This document shows positions 1 through 7,838 of a stretch of DNA of 64,000 nucleotides, piece by piece (position 1 is the stretch's first letter; every line of letters begins with the position of its first letter). This stretch comes from Leptolyngbyaceae cyanobacterium RM1_1_2 (GTDB lineage Bacteria; Cyanobacteriota; Cyanobacteriia; Phormidesmidales; Phormidesmidaceae), in NCBI GenBank assembly GCA_012032345.1, contig JAAUQI010000002.1, forward strand, positions 91,347-155,346, read 5' to 3'. The translations under genes and the position numbers were made by a program. Below the pieces are notes generated by a model. It did not search any database and was not told the DNA's origin. It saw nothing but the letters and a program-made list of their open reading frames with translations.

Positions 1-1563
1 AACGAGTTGAGACAGATCTAGATCACCTACCGCAAAATCGACTTTAATCTGCTGTAGCGATAGCGTTTCTGCATTCCAAAGGCCAATAAAGCTAGAGGCG
101 CTCTCAAAGGCTATTAAAAGCTGATGGGCCGTTTGGGCTAGTACCTGATCTAGATCCAGGCTTTGGTTAATGGTTTCTACAATCTCGTTCAGCAGCGCCT
201 CACGTTTTGCCTGCCGAGATGCCTGTTCATAGAGCTGACTTTGCTGAATAGCAATGTTGAGCTGAGCCGTTATTTGCTTTAAAAAATCGACTTCCCAATC
301 TTCCCAACGACGGGGATAATAGCACTGATGAGCGATTAACAGTCCCCAAAGCTGATCTTTGAGGAAGAGCGGAAAAGCTAAGACCGCTCTAACCTGCATT
401 GCCTGCATCAGGTCGGTGTAGCAAAGCGGTGCGTCAATGGCAGCCACGTCATAAATGACACTAACGTAGCCTCGGCTGTAGCGCCGCTGCAAAAGTGTTT
501 CAAAACACTGATCTTGAAACTGCTGCCCTAATAAAGAAAACTCTTCGGCACTGACTGATTCTACAAAGACCACTCCATGCCACTGATTAAGCTGATAAAT
601 CAGAACCCGATCTGTCTGCAACCAGTCTCGGATATCCTGAACTGCTGTTTTGAGAATTTCATCTAGGGTTAGCGTCTGACGCATGCGCTGGGTGATCTGA
701 CTCAGCAGGCGATCGCGCTTGGCCTGCTGCTGTAGGTTATCTTCAAAGAGCTTGCGCTGGGTGACATCTCGAGCGATGGCGATCGCCTGCTGAGTGTCTA
801 GTCCAACGACACGGGTTTCAAAGTAGTGGATTTGACCTGCTATTTCGAGCGGACACTCGACTGTCGCCACCTGACCCGTTGCCAGAGTTTGCTGTAGCGC
901 CTGATAAAGCTGCTGGCCGCACGGCAAAAATGAAGCTGGATCGATTCGATTAAGCTGATAGTTAGGTAGCCCGTCTTTCTCGGTTTCGCTGGTTTCGCTA
1001 GTTCCGAGCGGTCTTTCAGCTTGAGCAACCCCGCTAAGGCAGTGCAAAGTACCGTCGGTATTGAAATGCAGCATAACATCTGGCAGCGCCTTGAGAATAG
1101 CCTGCATCTGCTGATTGCTTTGATGAAGTTCATGCTCTATGCGCTGGTGCTCTTGCACAGCCAGCAGCAACTGTTGCTGCTGCTGCCTTAGCGAAAGCTG
1201 ATAGCGAACTCGCGTCAGCACTTCCTCAGCTTCAAAAGGTTTGGAAATATAGTCAGCGCCCCCCAGCTCAAATGCCTGAATTTTGCTCGATAGGTCTGTG
1301 TAAGCGCTCATGAAAATGATTGGAATATCTCGCGTAGAAGTCTGCTGCTTGAGGCGTTCGCAGACTTGATAGCCATTCATTCTAGGCATACGGATATCTA
1401 GCAGGACTAAATCTGGAGCCTGAATCGCAGTGGTTTCTAAAGCGATCTCCCCACTAGCTGCTTTGCGCACAACATAGCCTTCGGACGATAGCAAGGCCGC
1501 AAGCGCTCGCAAGTTGTCAAGCTCATCATCCACAATCAAAATGCTAAAAGACTTTTCAGTCAT
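1..1563 (-). CDS. Response-regulator/PAS/GAF signalling protein (C-terminus beyond window)
   Basis: The reading frame starts at the ATG at 1563-1561 and stays open to base 1, so 521 codons are visible and the C-terminus is missing. Residues 1-120 form a receiver domain: VDDE near residue 12, phospho-acceptor Asp56 in LLDIRMP and the KPF lysine. A Gln-rich coiled coil follows, then a PAS-like domain ending in AIARDVTQRK. Next is a GAF domain with WHGVVFVESV and LWGLLIAHQC, typical of cyanobacterial phytochrome-like GAFs, and the start of a second GAF. I did not see the Cys needed for bilin attachment. The lost part probably holds the output (histidine kinase or GGDEF); this is inference. It does not overlap the cyclase gene upstream, and 223 bases separate them. 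Confidence 0.85.
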   Translation of the reverse strand, partial: MTEKSFSILIVDDELDNLRALAALLSSEGYVVRKAASGEIALETTAIQAPDLVLLDIRMPRMNGYQVCERLKQQTSTRDIPIIFMSAYTDLSSKIQAFELGGADYISKPFEAEEVLTRVRYQLSLRQQQQQLLLAVQEHQRIEHELHQSNQQMQAILKALPDVMLHFNTDGTLHCLSGVAQAERPLGTSETSETEKDGLPNYQLNRIDPASFLPCGQQLYQALQQTLATGQVATVECPLEIAGQIHYFETRVVGLDTQQAIAIARDVTQRKLFEDNLQQQAKRDRLLSQITQRMRQTLTLDEILKTAVQDIRDWLQTDRVLIYQLNQWHGVVFVESVSAEEFSLLGQQFQDQCFETLLQRRYSRGYVSVIYDVAAIDAPLCYTDLMQAMQVRAVLAFPLFLKDQLWGLLIAHQCYYPRRWEDWEVDFLKQITAQLNIAIQQSQLYEQASRQAKREALLNEIVETINQSLDLDQVLAQTAHQLLIAFESASSFIGLWNAETLSLQQIKVDFAVGDLDLSQLV

Positions 1564-1786
1564 GTCACTCGTAAGAAGCACCCTGCCTATTGGCTACAAA
1601 AGGTTGCTGATGCGGAAAACTATAGTTCGGGTACAAGTAATAAAACTAACTCAAAATGAGTCTGTCAGTTTCAGAAATGTGCTTGCTTTAAGGGGTAGAT
1701 TAATGTGATCTAGATCAAACCTATACTGTGATCTTACCCAAAAAGGCTCCAGATCCCACGCTGGTAGAAGTACTGAATTTGCCTGA

Positions 1787-3283
1787 CTACCGCTTTTTAC
1801 CCAGCAGCCAGTAGGTGGTCATTTTTCCTCGACCTTTAACCTCTATGCTGCCCCGCTGCTCAAGCAGGTACCGATTTTTAAGCCGTTCATAAGCAGCCTC
1901 GGTCACCTGTATTTTGCCAGGTTCTCCTAACATTTCCATCCGGCTAGCCATGTTGACAGCATCGCCCCACAGGTCATAGCTAAACTTCTTAATGCCAATT
2001 ACGCCAGCGACTACCGCTCCTGTATTGATACCAATTCGCAGTTGAAAAGGAGTACCATCGGGCTTTTCATATTGCCCAATCGTCTCCTGCATCGATAAAG
2101 CCATCCGGGCAACCGCATCGGCGTGATCGGGTCGTCGTATCGGTAATCCTGCTGCTGCCATGTAAGCATCTCCAATAGTTTTAATCTTTTCCAGGCCATA
2201 CTTTTCGGCTAGGGCATCAAAGTCAGAAAAGATTTGATTGAGCAAGCTGACTAGCTCTTGTGGAGAAATCTGAGTGGCAACCGCTGTGAAATCGACTAAA
2301 TCTGCGAAGAGAACCGTAACTTGATCGAAGCTTTCGGCAATGTTGCGAGAACCCGTTTTGAGTCGGTGGGCAATTTGATAGGGCAGAATGTTCACCAGCA
2401 GCCTTTCTGAACGCTGCCGCTGCTGGCGCAGTTCCGCTTCCATGCGATGGCGATCGCTGACATCTTGGACAGTGCCTTCATAAAACAGCACTTCTCCGGC
2501 TGTATTTGTGGCCACTCGTATATTTTCGCTAATCCAGATTTTGCTGCCGTCTTTGCAGTAAACTTCTGACTCGGCGTCAGTAATCTGTCCGTACTGGCGC
2601 AGGTAGGCCATTAGCTCTTGCCGCCGTTTGGGTCGGGCATAAAGCTGATGCTCAATATTGAGCACTGTCTCAATCAGCTCTTCCGAGGAGTCATAGCCTA
2701 AAATTTTGGCTAAAGCTGGATTGGCGCTAAGATAGCGTCCGGCGATGGTGACCTGAAAAATGCCCTCGCTGACGTTTTCAAAAATGCTGCGATATTTGGC
2801 CTCTGTTTCTCGCAGGGCAATTTCGCTTTTTTGGCGATCGCGGACTTCCTGCAGCAGTAGGGCATTTTGCTGGCTAAGCTGACGACGCCGCTGAAATGAG
2901 GTGATCTGGTTGCGCACTCTGGCTAGGACTTCGGCGGGCTGGAAGGGTTTGGCAATATAATCAACCCCACCAACCTCAAATCCTTTAATCTGGTCGCTAA
3001 CTTCATTGCGAGAGCTAATAAAAATAACGGGAATATCACACAGGTCTGGTTCAGCCTTGAACTGACGGCAGACTTCATAACCGTCTATGCCCGGTAGCTG
3101 AATGTCGAGCAAAACAGAATCTGGAGGGGCTGCCTTAGCCGCTGCGATCGCCTCAGCGCCACTAACAACCTGCTGAATTGTATATTCGTAACGCTGCAGA
3201 ATCTTGTACAAAATACGAGCGCTAACAGCATCATCCTCAACAATTAAAATTTTTGCTGAGGCATGGAGTAGTTTAGAGGGCAT
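1787..3283 (-). CDS. REC-PAS-class III adenylate cyclase
   Basis: A 498-residue soluble protein that should make cAMP in response to phosphorelay input. Domains in order: receiver (1-130, Asp60 in LLDIQLP, KPF near 112), coiled coil, PAS (about 160-285, ending in the PAC-like EGTVQDVSDR), linker helix, then a class III cyclase domain (about 320-495). The cyclase core keeps both metal aspartates (ADLVDF and GDAYM), the adenine-selecting Lys in EKIKTIGDAY, the Asp of YDLWG, and the transition-state Asn/Arg in VNMASRM. It should therefore be an active adenylate rather than guanylate cyclase. The start ATG at 3283 sits directly before the receiver fold. The gene lies in line with the other receiver protein downstream, suggesting a local signalling cluster. 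Confidence 0.9.
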   Translation of the reverse strand: MPSKLLHASAKILIVEDDAVSARILYKILQRYEYTIQQVVSGAEAIAAAKAAPPDSVLLDIQLPGIDGYEVCRQFKAEPDLCDIPVIFISSRNEVSDQIKGFEVGGVDYIAKPFQPAEVLARVRNQITSFQRRRQLSQQNALLLQEVRDRQKSEIALRETEAKYRSIFENVSEGIFQVTIAGRYLSANPALAKILGYDSSEELIETVLNIEHQLYARPKRRQELMAYLRQYGQITDAESEVYCKDGSKIWISENIRVATNTAGEVLFYEGTVQDVSDRHRMEAELRQQRQRSERLLVNILPYQIAHRLKTGSRNIAESFDQVTVLFADLVDFTAVATQISPQELVSLLNQIFSDFDALAEKYGLEKIKTIGDAYMAAAGLPIRRPDHADAVARMALSMQETIGQYEKPDGTPFQLRIGINTGAVVAGVIGIKKFSYDLWGDAVNMASRMEMLGEPGKIQVTEAAYERLKNRYLLEQRGSIEVKGRGKMTTYWLLGKKR

Positions 3284-3627
3284 TGAATGTACTCCACTGC
3301 CTAAATCTGAGGGATTAAAAATAAAGCCTGGATGAATATTCTTTATACGGGTAATCGAAACTACATCTTAACTTGAGCAGGCAAAGACCAACTATTGACA
3401 AAAATCAATCTTCTCTATCTATACAATTCAACCATGAGTCAGCCCCGGCCAAAGAGACTAGCCTCTCTCTTCATGCTGGCTGCTTCTAATTCAGTAAAGT
3501 TTAAAGGCCAATTCTTGAAGTAGATAAGCGTCTAACAGGCAAGAGAACCTTGGGAACTTGCCAAAAGGAATCCAACCCACCAGGGAGCTAATCTTCACCT
3601 AAACCTCACATCTGCTAGCCCAAAAGC
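3284..3627. other. Intergenic region with a plus-strand promoter-like site
   Basis: This gap separates the cyclase start from the end of the LysR remnant. It holds a sigma70-like element on the plus strand at 3395-3423 (TTGACA, 17 bases, TCTATA). A 29-codon ORF starts at 3434 (MSQPRPKRL...) without an obvious ribosome binding site. I recognise no conserved gene here. Confidence 0.5.
3395..3425 (+). promoter_or_regulatory. Sigma70-type promoter candidate
   Basis: TTGACA at 3395-3400 is followed after 17 bases by TCTATA (3418-3423); the overlapping TATACA gives a 19-base spacer. Transcription would run towards and antisense to the LysR remnant. Sequence match only. Confidence 0.35.
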
Positions 3628-4330
3628 CTACGAATACATTTGCCTATAGGACTTTGCTGTTGATTTAAGCAGATCGAGGAACATGAACGTAGCAGGCAGA
3701 TGGAGCGCCTCCTTTAAGGCGGCCACCCCGTTAATGCGCTCTAGGGGTACAGGTAGGGGAAAGAGTCGAAAATCGCTGACAAATGAGTCAATTTCAGCCC
3801 GATGCATAATGGTTGCGCCTAAGCCCTGTCGTACCATGCTGAGAATAGTTGACGAGGGTCGGCAGATGGAGTAACCCTAGGTCGGCACGTTCTTCCTGCA
3901 GCGCCTGTTCGACTTCCTCCTGATAAGAACACTCTACCAGTGACACGGTAATAGACGGAAACTGAGCGCTAAAGTGGGCAATTGTCGCAGGCAAGAACGA
4001 GGTTGCTAAACTTCTAAACGCTGCAATCCGTACGCTGCCACCCTCTAACCCACGCGCTAGGTCAGCTTCTTTTTCGATAGCTTCCAAAGCCACCAGAATG
4101 TTTCTAGCCTGCGGTAAAATGCGCTCTCCTACAGGTGTCAACTGAGCACCTTGTCGCCCTCGAAAGAAAAGACTAATGCCAAGTTCTGCTTCTAGAGCAG
4201 CGATCGCGTGGCTGATAGACGATTGAGACAGCTCCAGCTCGTCTACAGCCCGACTGAAGCTACGACACTCAGCGACCGCTAGCAAAGCTCTCATCTGAAA
4301 TAGTTTGAGCTTGTCTCGACTACGACTCAT
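3628..4330 (-). pseudogene. LysR-type transcriptional regulator, internally deleted and frameshifted
   Basis: Residues 1-60 from the ATG at 4330 are a standard LysR winged-helix domain (FQMRALLAVAE, SQSSISHAIAALE). They are followed by the hinge and the first half of the effector domain, up to EERADLGLLHLP. Near 3862 the frame changes and the sequence jumps to the late motif SSTILSMVRQGLGATI, which in intact LysR proteins comes some 60-70 residues later. The tail then runs to the stop at 3628. The locus is 703 bases long against about 900 for a full gene, so a deletion of roughly 200 bases not divisible by three is the simplest explanation. The truncated protein keeps the DNA-binding domain. 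It diverges from the UbiD gene, the usual placement for a LysR regulator of its neighbour. Confidence 0.85.
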
Positions 4331-4555
4331 GCAGCAAACCAGGTTTGAGACTGGCGAAAAGGGGCTTCAAAAACCCCAAAAACTCAGTGGGCTTAACCGA
4401 AATGCTTGACATGAATCAGCTAAAGCCACTGTCATAAAGCTCCAAACCAGAGACTAACTCAAAGATTTCGCCAGTCGGGTTTTGCTTTTGCCGCTGTGAG
4501 CAACGGGCGATCTCTCGCATAATAAAAGGGTGGCTAACTTTACAGTTCTTAAATA

Positions 4556-6064
4556 ATGGCGAGAGACCTGCGGGGATTTCTAAAAATACTTGAACAGCGT
4601 GGGCAACTGCGGCGCATTACAGCGCTGGTTGACCCAGATCTGGAGATTGCCGAGATTGCCAACCGGATGCTGCGCTCTGGCGGGCCAGCGCTGCTGTTTG
4701 AGCAGGTGAAGGGATCGCCCTATACGGTGCTGGTGAACTCGCTGGGCACGGTTGAGCGGGTTTGCTGGGCAATGAATATGGAAAAGCCCGAAGAGCTTGA
4801 GGATCTAGGCCGCAAGTTAGGAATGCTGCAGCAGCCCAAGCCGCCGAAGAAAATTTCTCAGGCGATTGAGTTTGGCAAGGTCTTGTTTGACGTGGTCAAA
4901 GCCAAGCCGATGCGAGATCTGCTGCCGCCCTGTCATCAGGTGGTCGTCAGAGAGGATGCTGTAGACCTAAATCAGATTCCAATGATTCGGCCCTACCCCA
5001 AAGACGCAGGCAAAATTATTACGCTGGGGCTGGTGATTACTAAAGACCCCGAAACCGGGACGCCCAACGTCGGCGTCTATCGGCTGCAGCTCCAGTCCAA
5101 AACCACAATGACGGTGCACTGGCTCTCAGTGCGCGGTGGGGCTAGGCATCTGCGTAAGGCAGCGGAGCGGGGTCAAAAGCTAGAGATTGCGATCGCCCTG
5201 GGAGTTGATCCTTTAATTATCATGGCGGCGGCGACGCCGATTCCGGTTGATCTTTCAGAATGGCTGTTTGCTGGACTCTATGGCGGTTCCGGGGTGCATT
5301 TGGCTAAGTGTAAAACCCTTGACCTGGAAGTGCCAGCCGATTCAGAGTTTGTCTTGGAGGGCACCATTACCCCCGGCGAAAGCCTTTCAGATGGCCCTTT
5401 TGGCGATCATATGGGCTATTACGGCATTGCCGAAGATTCGCCGCTGGTGCGCTTTCACTGCGTCACTCACCGCAGAGATCCGATCTATCTCACCACCTTT
5501 AGCGGTCGGCCCCCCAAAGAGGAGGCCATGATTGCGATCGCCCTCAACCGCATCTACACGCCGATTTTGCGACAGCAGGTGTCTGAGATTGTAGATTTCT
5601 TTTTGCCAATGGAGGCCCTCAGCTACAAAGCCGCCATCATCTCAATTGACAAAGCCTATCCAGGACAGGCCCGCCGCGCTGCTATGGCCTTTTGGACAGC
5701 GCTGCCCCAGTTTACCTACACCAAGTTTGTCATTGTAGTAGACAAAGACATCAACATCCGCGATCCGCGTCAGGTGGTCTGGGCGCTGACCTCTAAAGTT
5801 GATCCGCAGCGAGATGTATTTATCTTGCCAGATACCCCCTTCGACACCCTCGATTTCGCCACGCCTAAGCTCGGCCTCGGCAGTCGCATGGGCATTGACG
5901 CCACTACCAAGATCTATCCCGAAACTGACCATGAATGGGGCGAACCCCTACAGTCCGATACGGACGTCGCTGAGATGGTCGATCGCCGCTGGGCAGAGTA
6001 CGGGCTGACAGATGTGACCTCGGGAGAAGTTGATCCAAACCTGTTTGGCTACGACATGCACTAA
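4556..6064 (+). CDS. ubiD: UbiD family decarboxylase
   Basis: A 502-residue member of the UbiD family, prenylated-FMN-dependent (de)carboxylases. In quinone synthesis the family removes the carboxyl group from 4-hydroxy-3-polyprenylbenzoate; in cyanobacteria the likely pathway is plastoquinone, though substrate cannot be read from sequence. Visible family features are the N-terminal MARDLRGFLK, the prFMN/metal region around PNVGVYRLQLQ and RGGARHL, and the active-site loop SDGPFGDHMGYYG, where the first acidic position is Asp rather than the more frequent Glu. Length is normal for the family. It diverges from a broken LysR gene whose product may once have controlled it. The flavin prenyltransferase UbiX is not in the window. 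Confidence 0.9.
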   Translation: MARDLRGFLKILEQRGQLRRITALVDPDLEIAEIANRMLRSGGPALLFEQVKGSPYTVLVNSLGTVERVCWAMNMEKPEELEDLGRKLGMLQQPKPPKKISQAIEFGKVLFDVVKAKPMRDLLPPCHQVVVREDAVDLNQIPMIRPYPKDAGKIITLGLVITKDPETGTPNVGVYRLQLQSKTTMTVHWLSVRGGARHLRKAAERGQKLEIAIALGVDPLIIMAAATPIPVDLSEWLFAGLYGGSGVHLAKCKTLDLEVPADSEFVLEGTITPGESLSDGPFGDHMGYYGIAEDSPLVRFHCVTHRRDPIYLTTFSGRPPKEEAMIAIALNRIYTPILRQQVSEIVDFFLPMEALSYKAAIISIDKAYPGQARRAAMAFWTALPQFTYTKFVIVVDKDINIRDPRQVVWALTSKVDPQRDVFILPDTPFDTLDFATPKLGLGSRMGIDATTKIYPETDHEWGEPLQSDTDVAEMVDRRWAEYGLTDVTSGEVDPNLFGYDMH

Positions 6065-6078
6065 GAAACGACTTGTGA

Positions 6079-7074
6079 CTACTGAATACCCAGCGTCACC
6101 ACCAGAGGCAAATGGTCTGAGTGAATGTTCATGCCCGTGTGGGCTTCTAGCACTTGCATATCTGGTGTGACTAGGCAGTGATCGATGGGAATGCGCAGGA
6201 ACGGTGGTAAAAACGTGTGCCAGGTGAGCAGGACACCGTGGCCCCAGCGGGCGTTTTGCAGGCCCGTTGCCGCTAGGAGCTGCTTGAAATAGGCTGACCA
6301 CATGGTGGTATTGAGATCGCCCAGCAAAATCAGAGAATCTTGGGTCTGAGTGTTGACGTAGTCAGCGATCGCCTGAAGCTGCCGATTTCGCTGCTCAAAC
6401 AGGGTCTGGTTTTTGGGCGGGGGCGGATGGGTGGCGACGAGGTGAAGGGTGCGATCGCCCACCTGCAGATCTGTCAGAATGTTGATTTTGCTAGAGTCTC
6501 CCAGCGGCTTAACTAGGGGATTAAATAGAGGAAAGCGGCTATAAACAGCCAGTCCCAGCGGATTGTCTGGGGCGGTAGCAACGGCGTAAGGCAGGCGGCT
6601 AGAGCGAGGTTTGGCCGCGCTGTAGGGCAAGGCTGTAGTCAGGATATCTAGCTGCTCAATCCAGCGATCGTCTACTTCGATAAACACAGCGAGATCGGGC
6701 CGTTCTTGCTCCACTAGGGCGATCGCCTGCTCGTAGCTGAGGTTGCGAATATTGACGTTAGCTACCAGCACCTTTAGCGTTTCTGCATCGACAGTCGCCG
6801 CTGCCGGACGATAAAAGGGCACAAACTGAGTCAGCAATAGCCCAGCACAGACCAGGCTAATGAGAAAAGGCCAGCGCTGCTGCAAGAGTGCGATCGCTAG
6901 GGTTAGCAAAACGGCCACGGCGGCATACTGGGTCTGTACGCTCACTAAAGGCTCCAGCCACCAGTAGTTGAACGGCCGCTGGCTAATAAACGCCAGAGCC
7001 GTGAGTCCCAGGGAAATCAAGCAAAGCCCCCAAGCCCAACGACGTCGGTTAAAACGTTTGGCGATCGCGTTCAA
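6079..7074 (-). CDS. Membrane-anchored endonuclease/exonuclease/phosphatase family protein
   Basis: 331 residues. The first about 100 contain three hydrophobic segments (residues about 12-30, 45-65 and 70-88), followed by an EEP (DNase I-like) domain. Catalytic-fold motifs are visible: NVNIRNLSYEQ, VFIEVD with the metal Glu, ATHPPPP, LLGDLNTT and the C-terminal SDHLPLV with the catalytic Asp-His. Similar cyanobacterial proteins are annotated as EEP family hydrolases of unknown substrate. The domain probably faces the periplasm. It is convergent with ubiD, only 14 bases apart. Confidence 0.85.
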   Translation of the reverse strand: MNAIAKRFNRRRWAWGLCLISLGLTALAFISQRPFNYWWLEPLVSVQTQYAAVAVLLTLAIALLQQRWPFLISLVCAGLLLTQFVPFYRPAAATVDAETLKVLVANVNIRNLSYEQAIALVEQERPDLAVFIEVDDRWIEQLDILTTALPYSAAKPRSSRLPYAVATAPDNPLGLAVYSRFPLFNPLVKPLGDSSKINILTDLQVGDRTLHLVATHPPPPKNQTLFEQRNRQLQAIADYVNTQTQDSLILLGDLNTTMWSAYFKQLLAATGLQNARWGHGVLLTWHTFLPPFLRIPIDHCLVTPDMQVLEAHTGMNIHSDHLPLVVTLGIQ

Positions 7075-7173
7075 GCTAATCCTCCGATACTGCCTTCTGG
7101 GCGGACAAAAAATAAACCTCCTCTAAGGTACGTCACGATCCGGTGAAAATCATGGCGCTGCGCTCAAGCTTTT

Positions 7174-7704
7174 ATGAAAAAAAAATTTCAGCAGGTCGAA
7201 GTTACAAGTCGGGCACAGTGGCGAACCTGGCTAAGCGAACATCAGGCTGAAACTGACGGTATCTGGCTGATCACGTTTAAGAAACACTGTGCGGATAAGT
7301 ATGTTTCTTATGACGCCGTGGTCGAAGAGGCACTGTGCTTTGGCTGGATAGACAGCCTGCCCCGCAAGCTCGATAGCGATCGCACCCGGCTCTACATCTC
7401 GCCTAGGCGCAAAGGTAGCCCCTGGTCGCGCTTGAATAAGCAGCGGGTAGCTGATTTGTTAGAAAAGGGGCTAATCATGCCTGCCGGACAGCAAAAGATC
7501 GATCAGGCCAAGGCCGACGGTTCCTGGACAGTCTATGACGAGGTTGAAGATTTGATCATTCCGGCTGACTTAGCCACGGTGCTGGAAGCCGACCCAGTCG
7601 CCAAAACTCACTTTCCAGCCCTTAGCGACTCGGCTAAAAAAGGTATTCTCTGGTGGATCAAGAGCGCTAAGCAAACCGCTACCCGCCAAAAGCGAATTGC
7701 TTAA
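7174..7704 (+). CDS. YdeI/OmpD-associated family protein with premature stop
   Basis: A 176-residue YdeI-like protein. The family core is clear: the N-terminal SRAQWRTWLSEHQ, the signature ALCFGWIDS, and SPRRKGSPWSRLNK. Homologues normally continue past the R-Q-K-R-I sequence with a conserved helix. Here TAA at 7702-7704 ends the frame at RQKRIA, yet the same frame continues with [14 protein letters not shown] to a second stop at 7747-7749, matching that missing helix. One base change (AAA, GAA or CAA to TAA) would explain it, as would a sequencing error. The start ATG opens a run of nine A residues. Function of the family is poorly known. Confidence 0.8.
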   Translation: MKKKFQQVEVTSRAQWRTWLSEHQAETDGIWLITFKKHCADKYVSYDAVVEEALCFGWIDSLPRKLDSDRTRLYISPRRKGSPWSRLNKQRVADLLEKGLIMPAGQQKIDQAKADGSWTVYDEVEDLIIPADLATVLEADPVAKTHFPALSDSAKKGILWWIKSAKQTATRQKRIA

Positions 7705-7838
7705 ACCGTGGATTTAGCCCGTCAAAATATTAAGGCCAATCATCCGTAAATTTTTCCGTCAATCAAAATGAGTGGTTACAGTCGCTCAGGTCACGGGCCT
7801 ACAATAAAAGACCTGAGCCTAGAACTGCTGATCTGCCT

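Noticed and set aside
7690..7749. Stop-codon recoding in the YdeI-like gene
   Set aside because: TAA is not recoded to selenocysteine or pyrrolysine, and no recoding element is visible.
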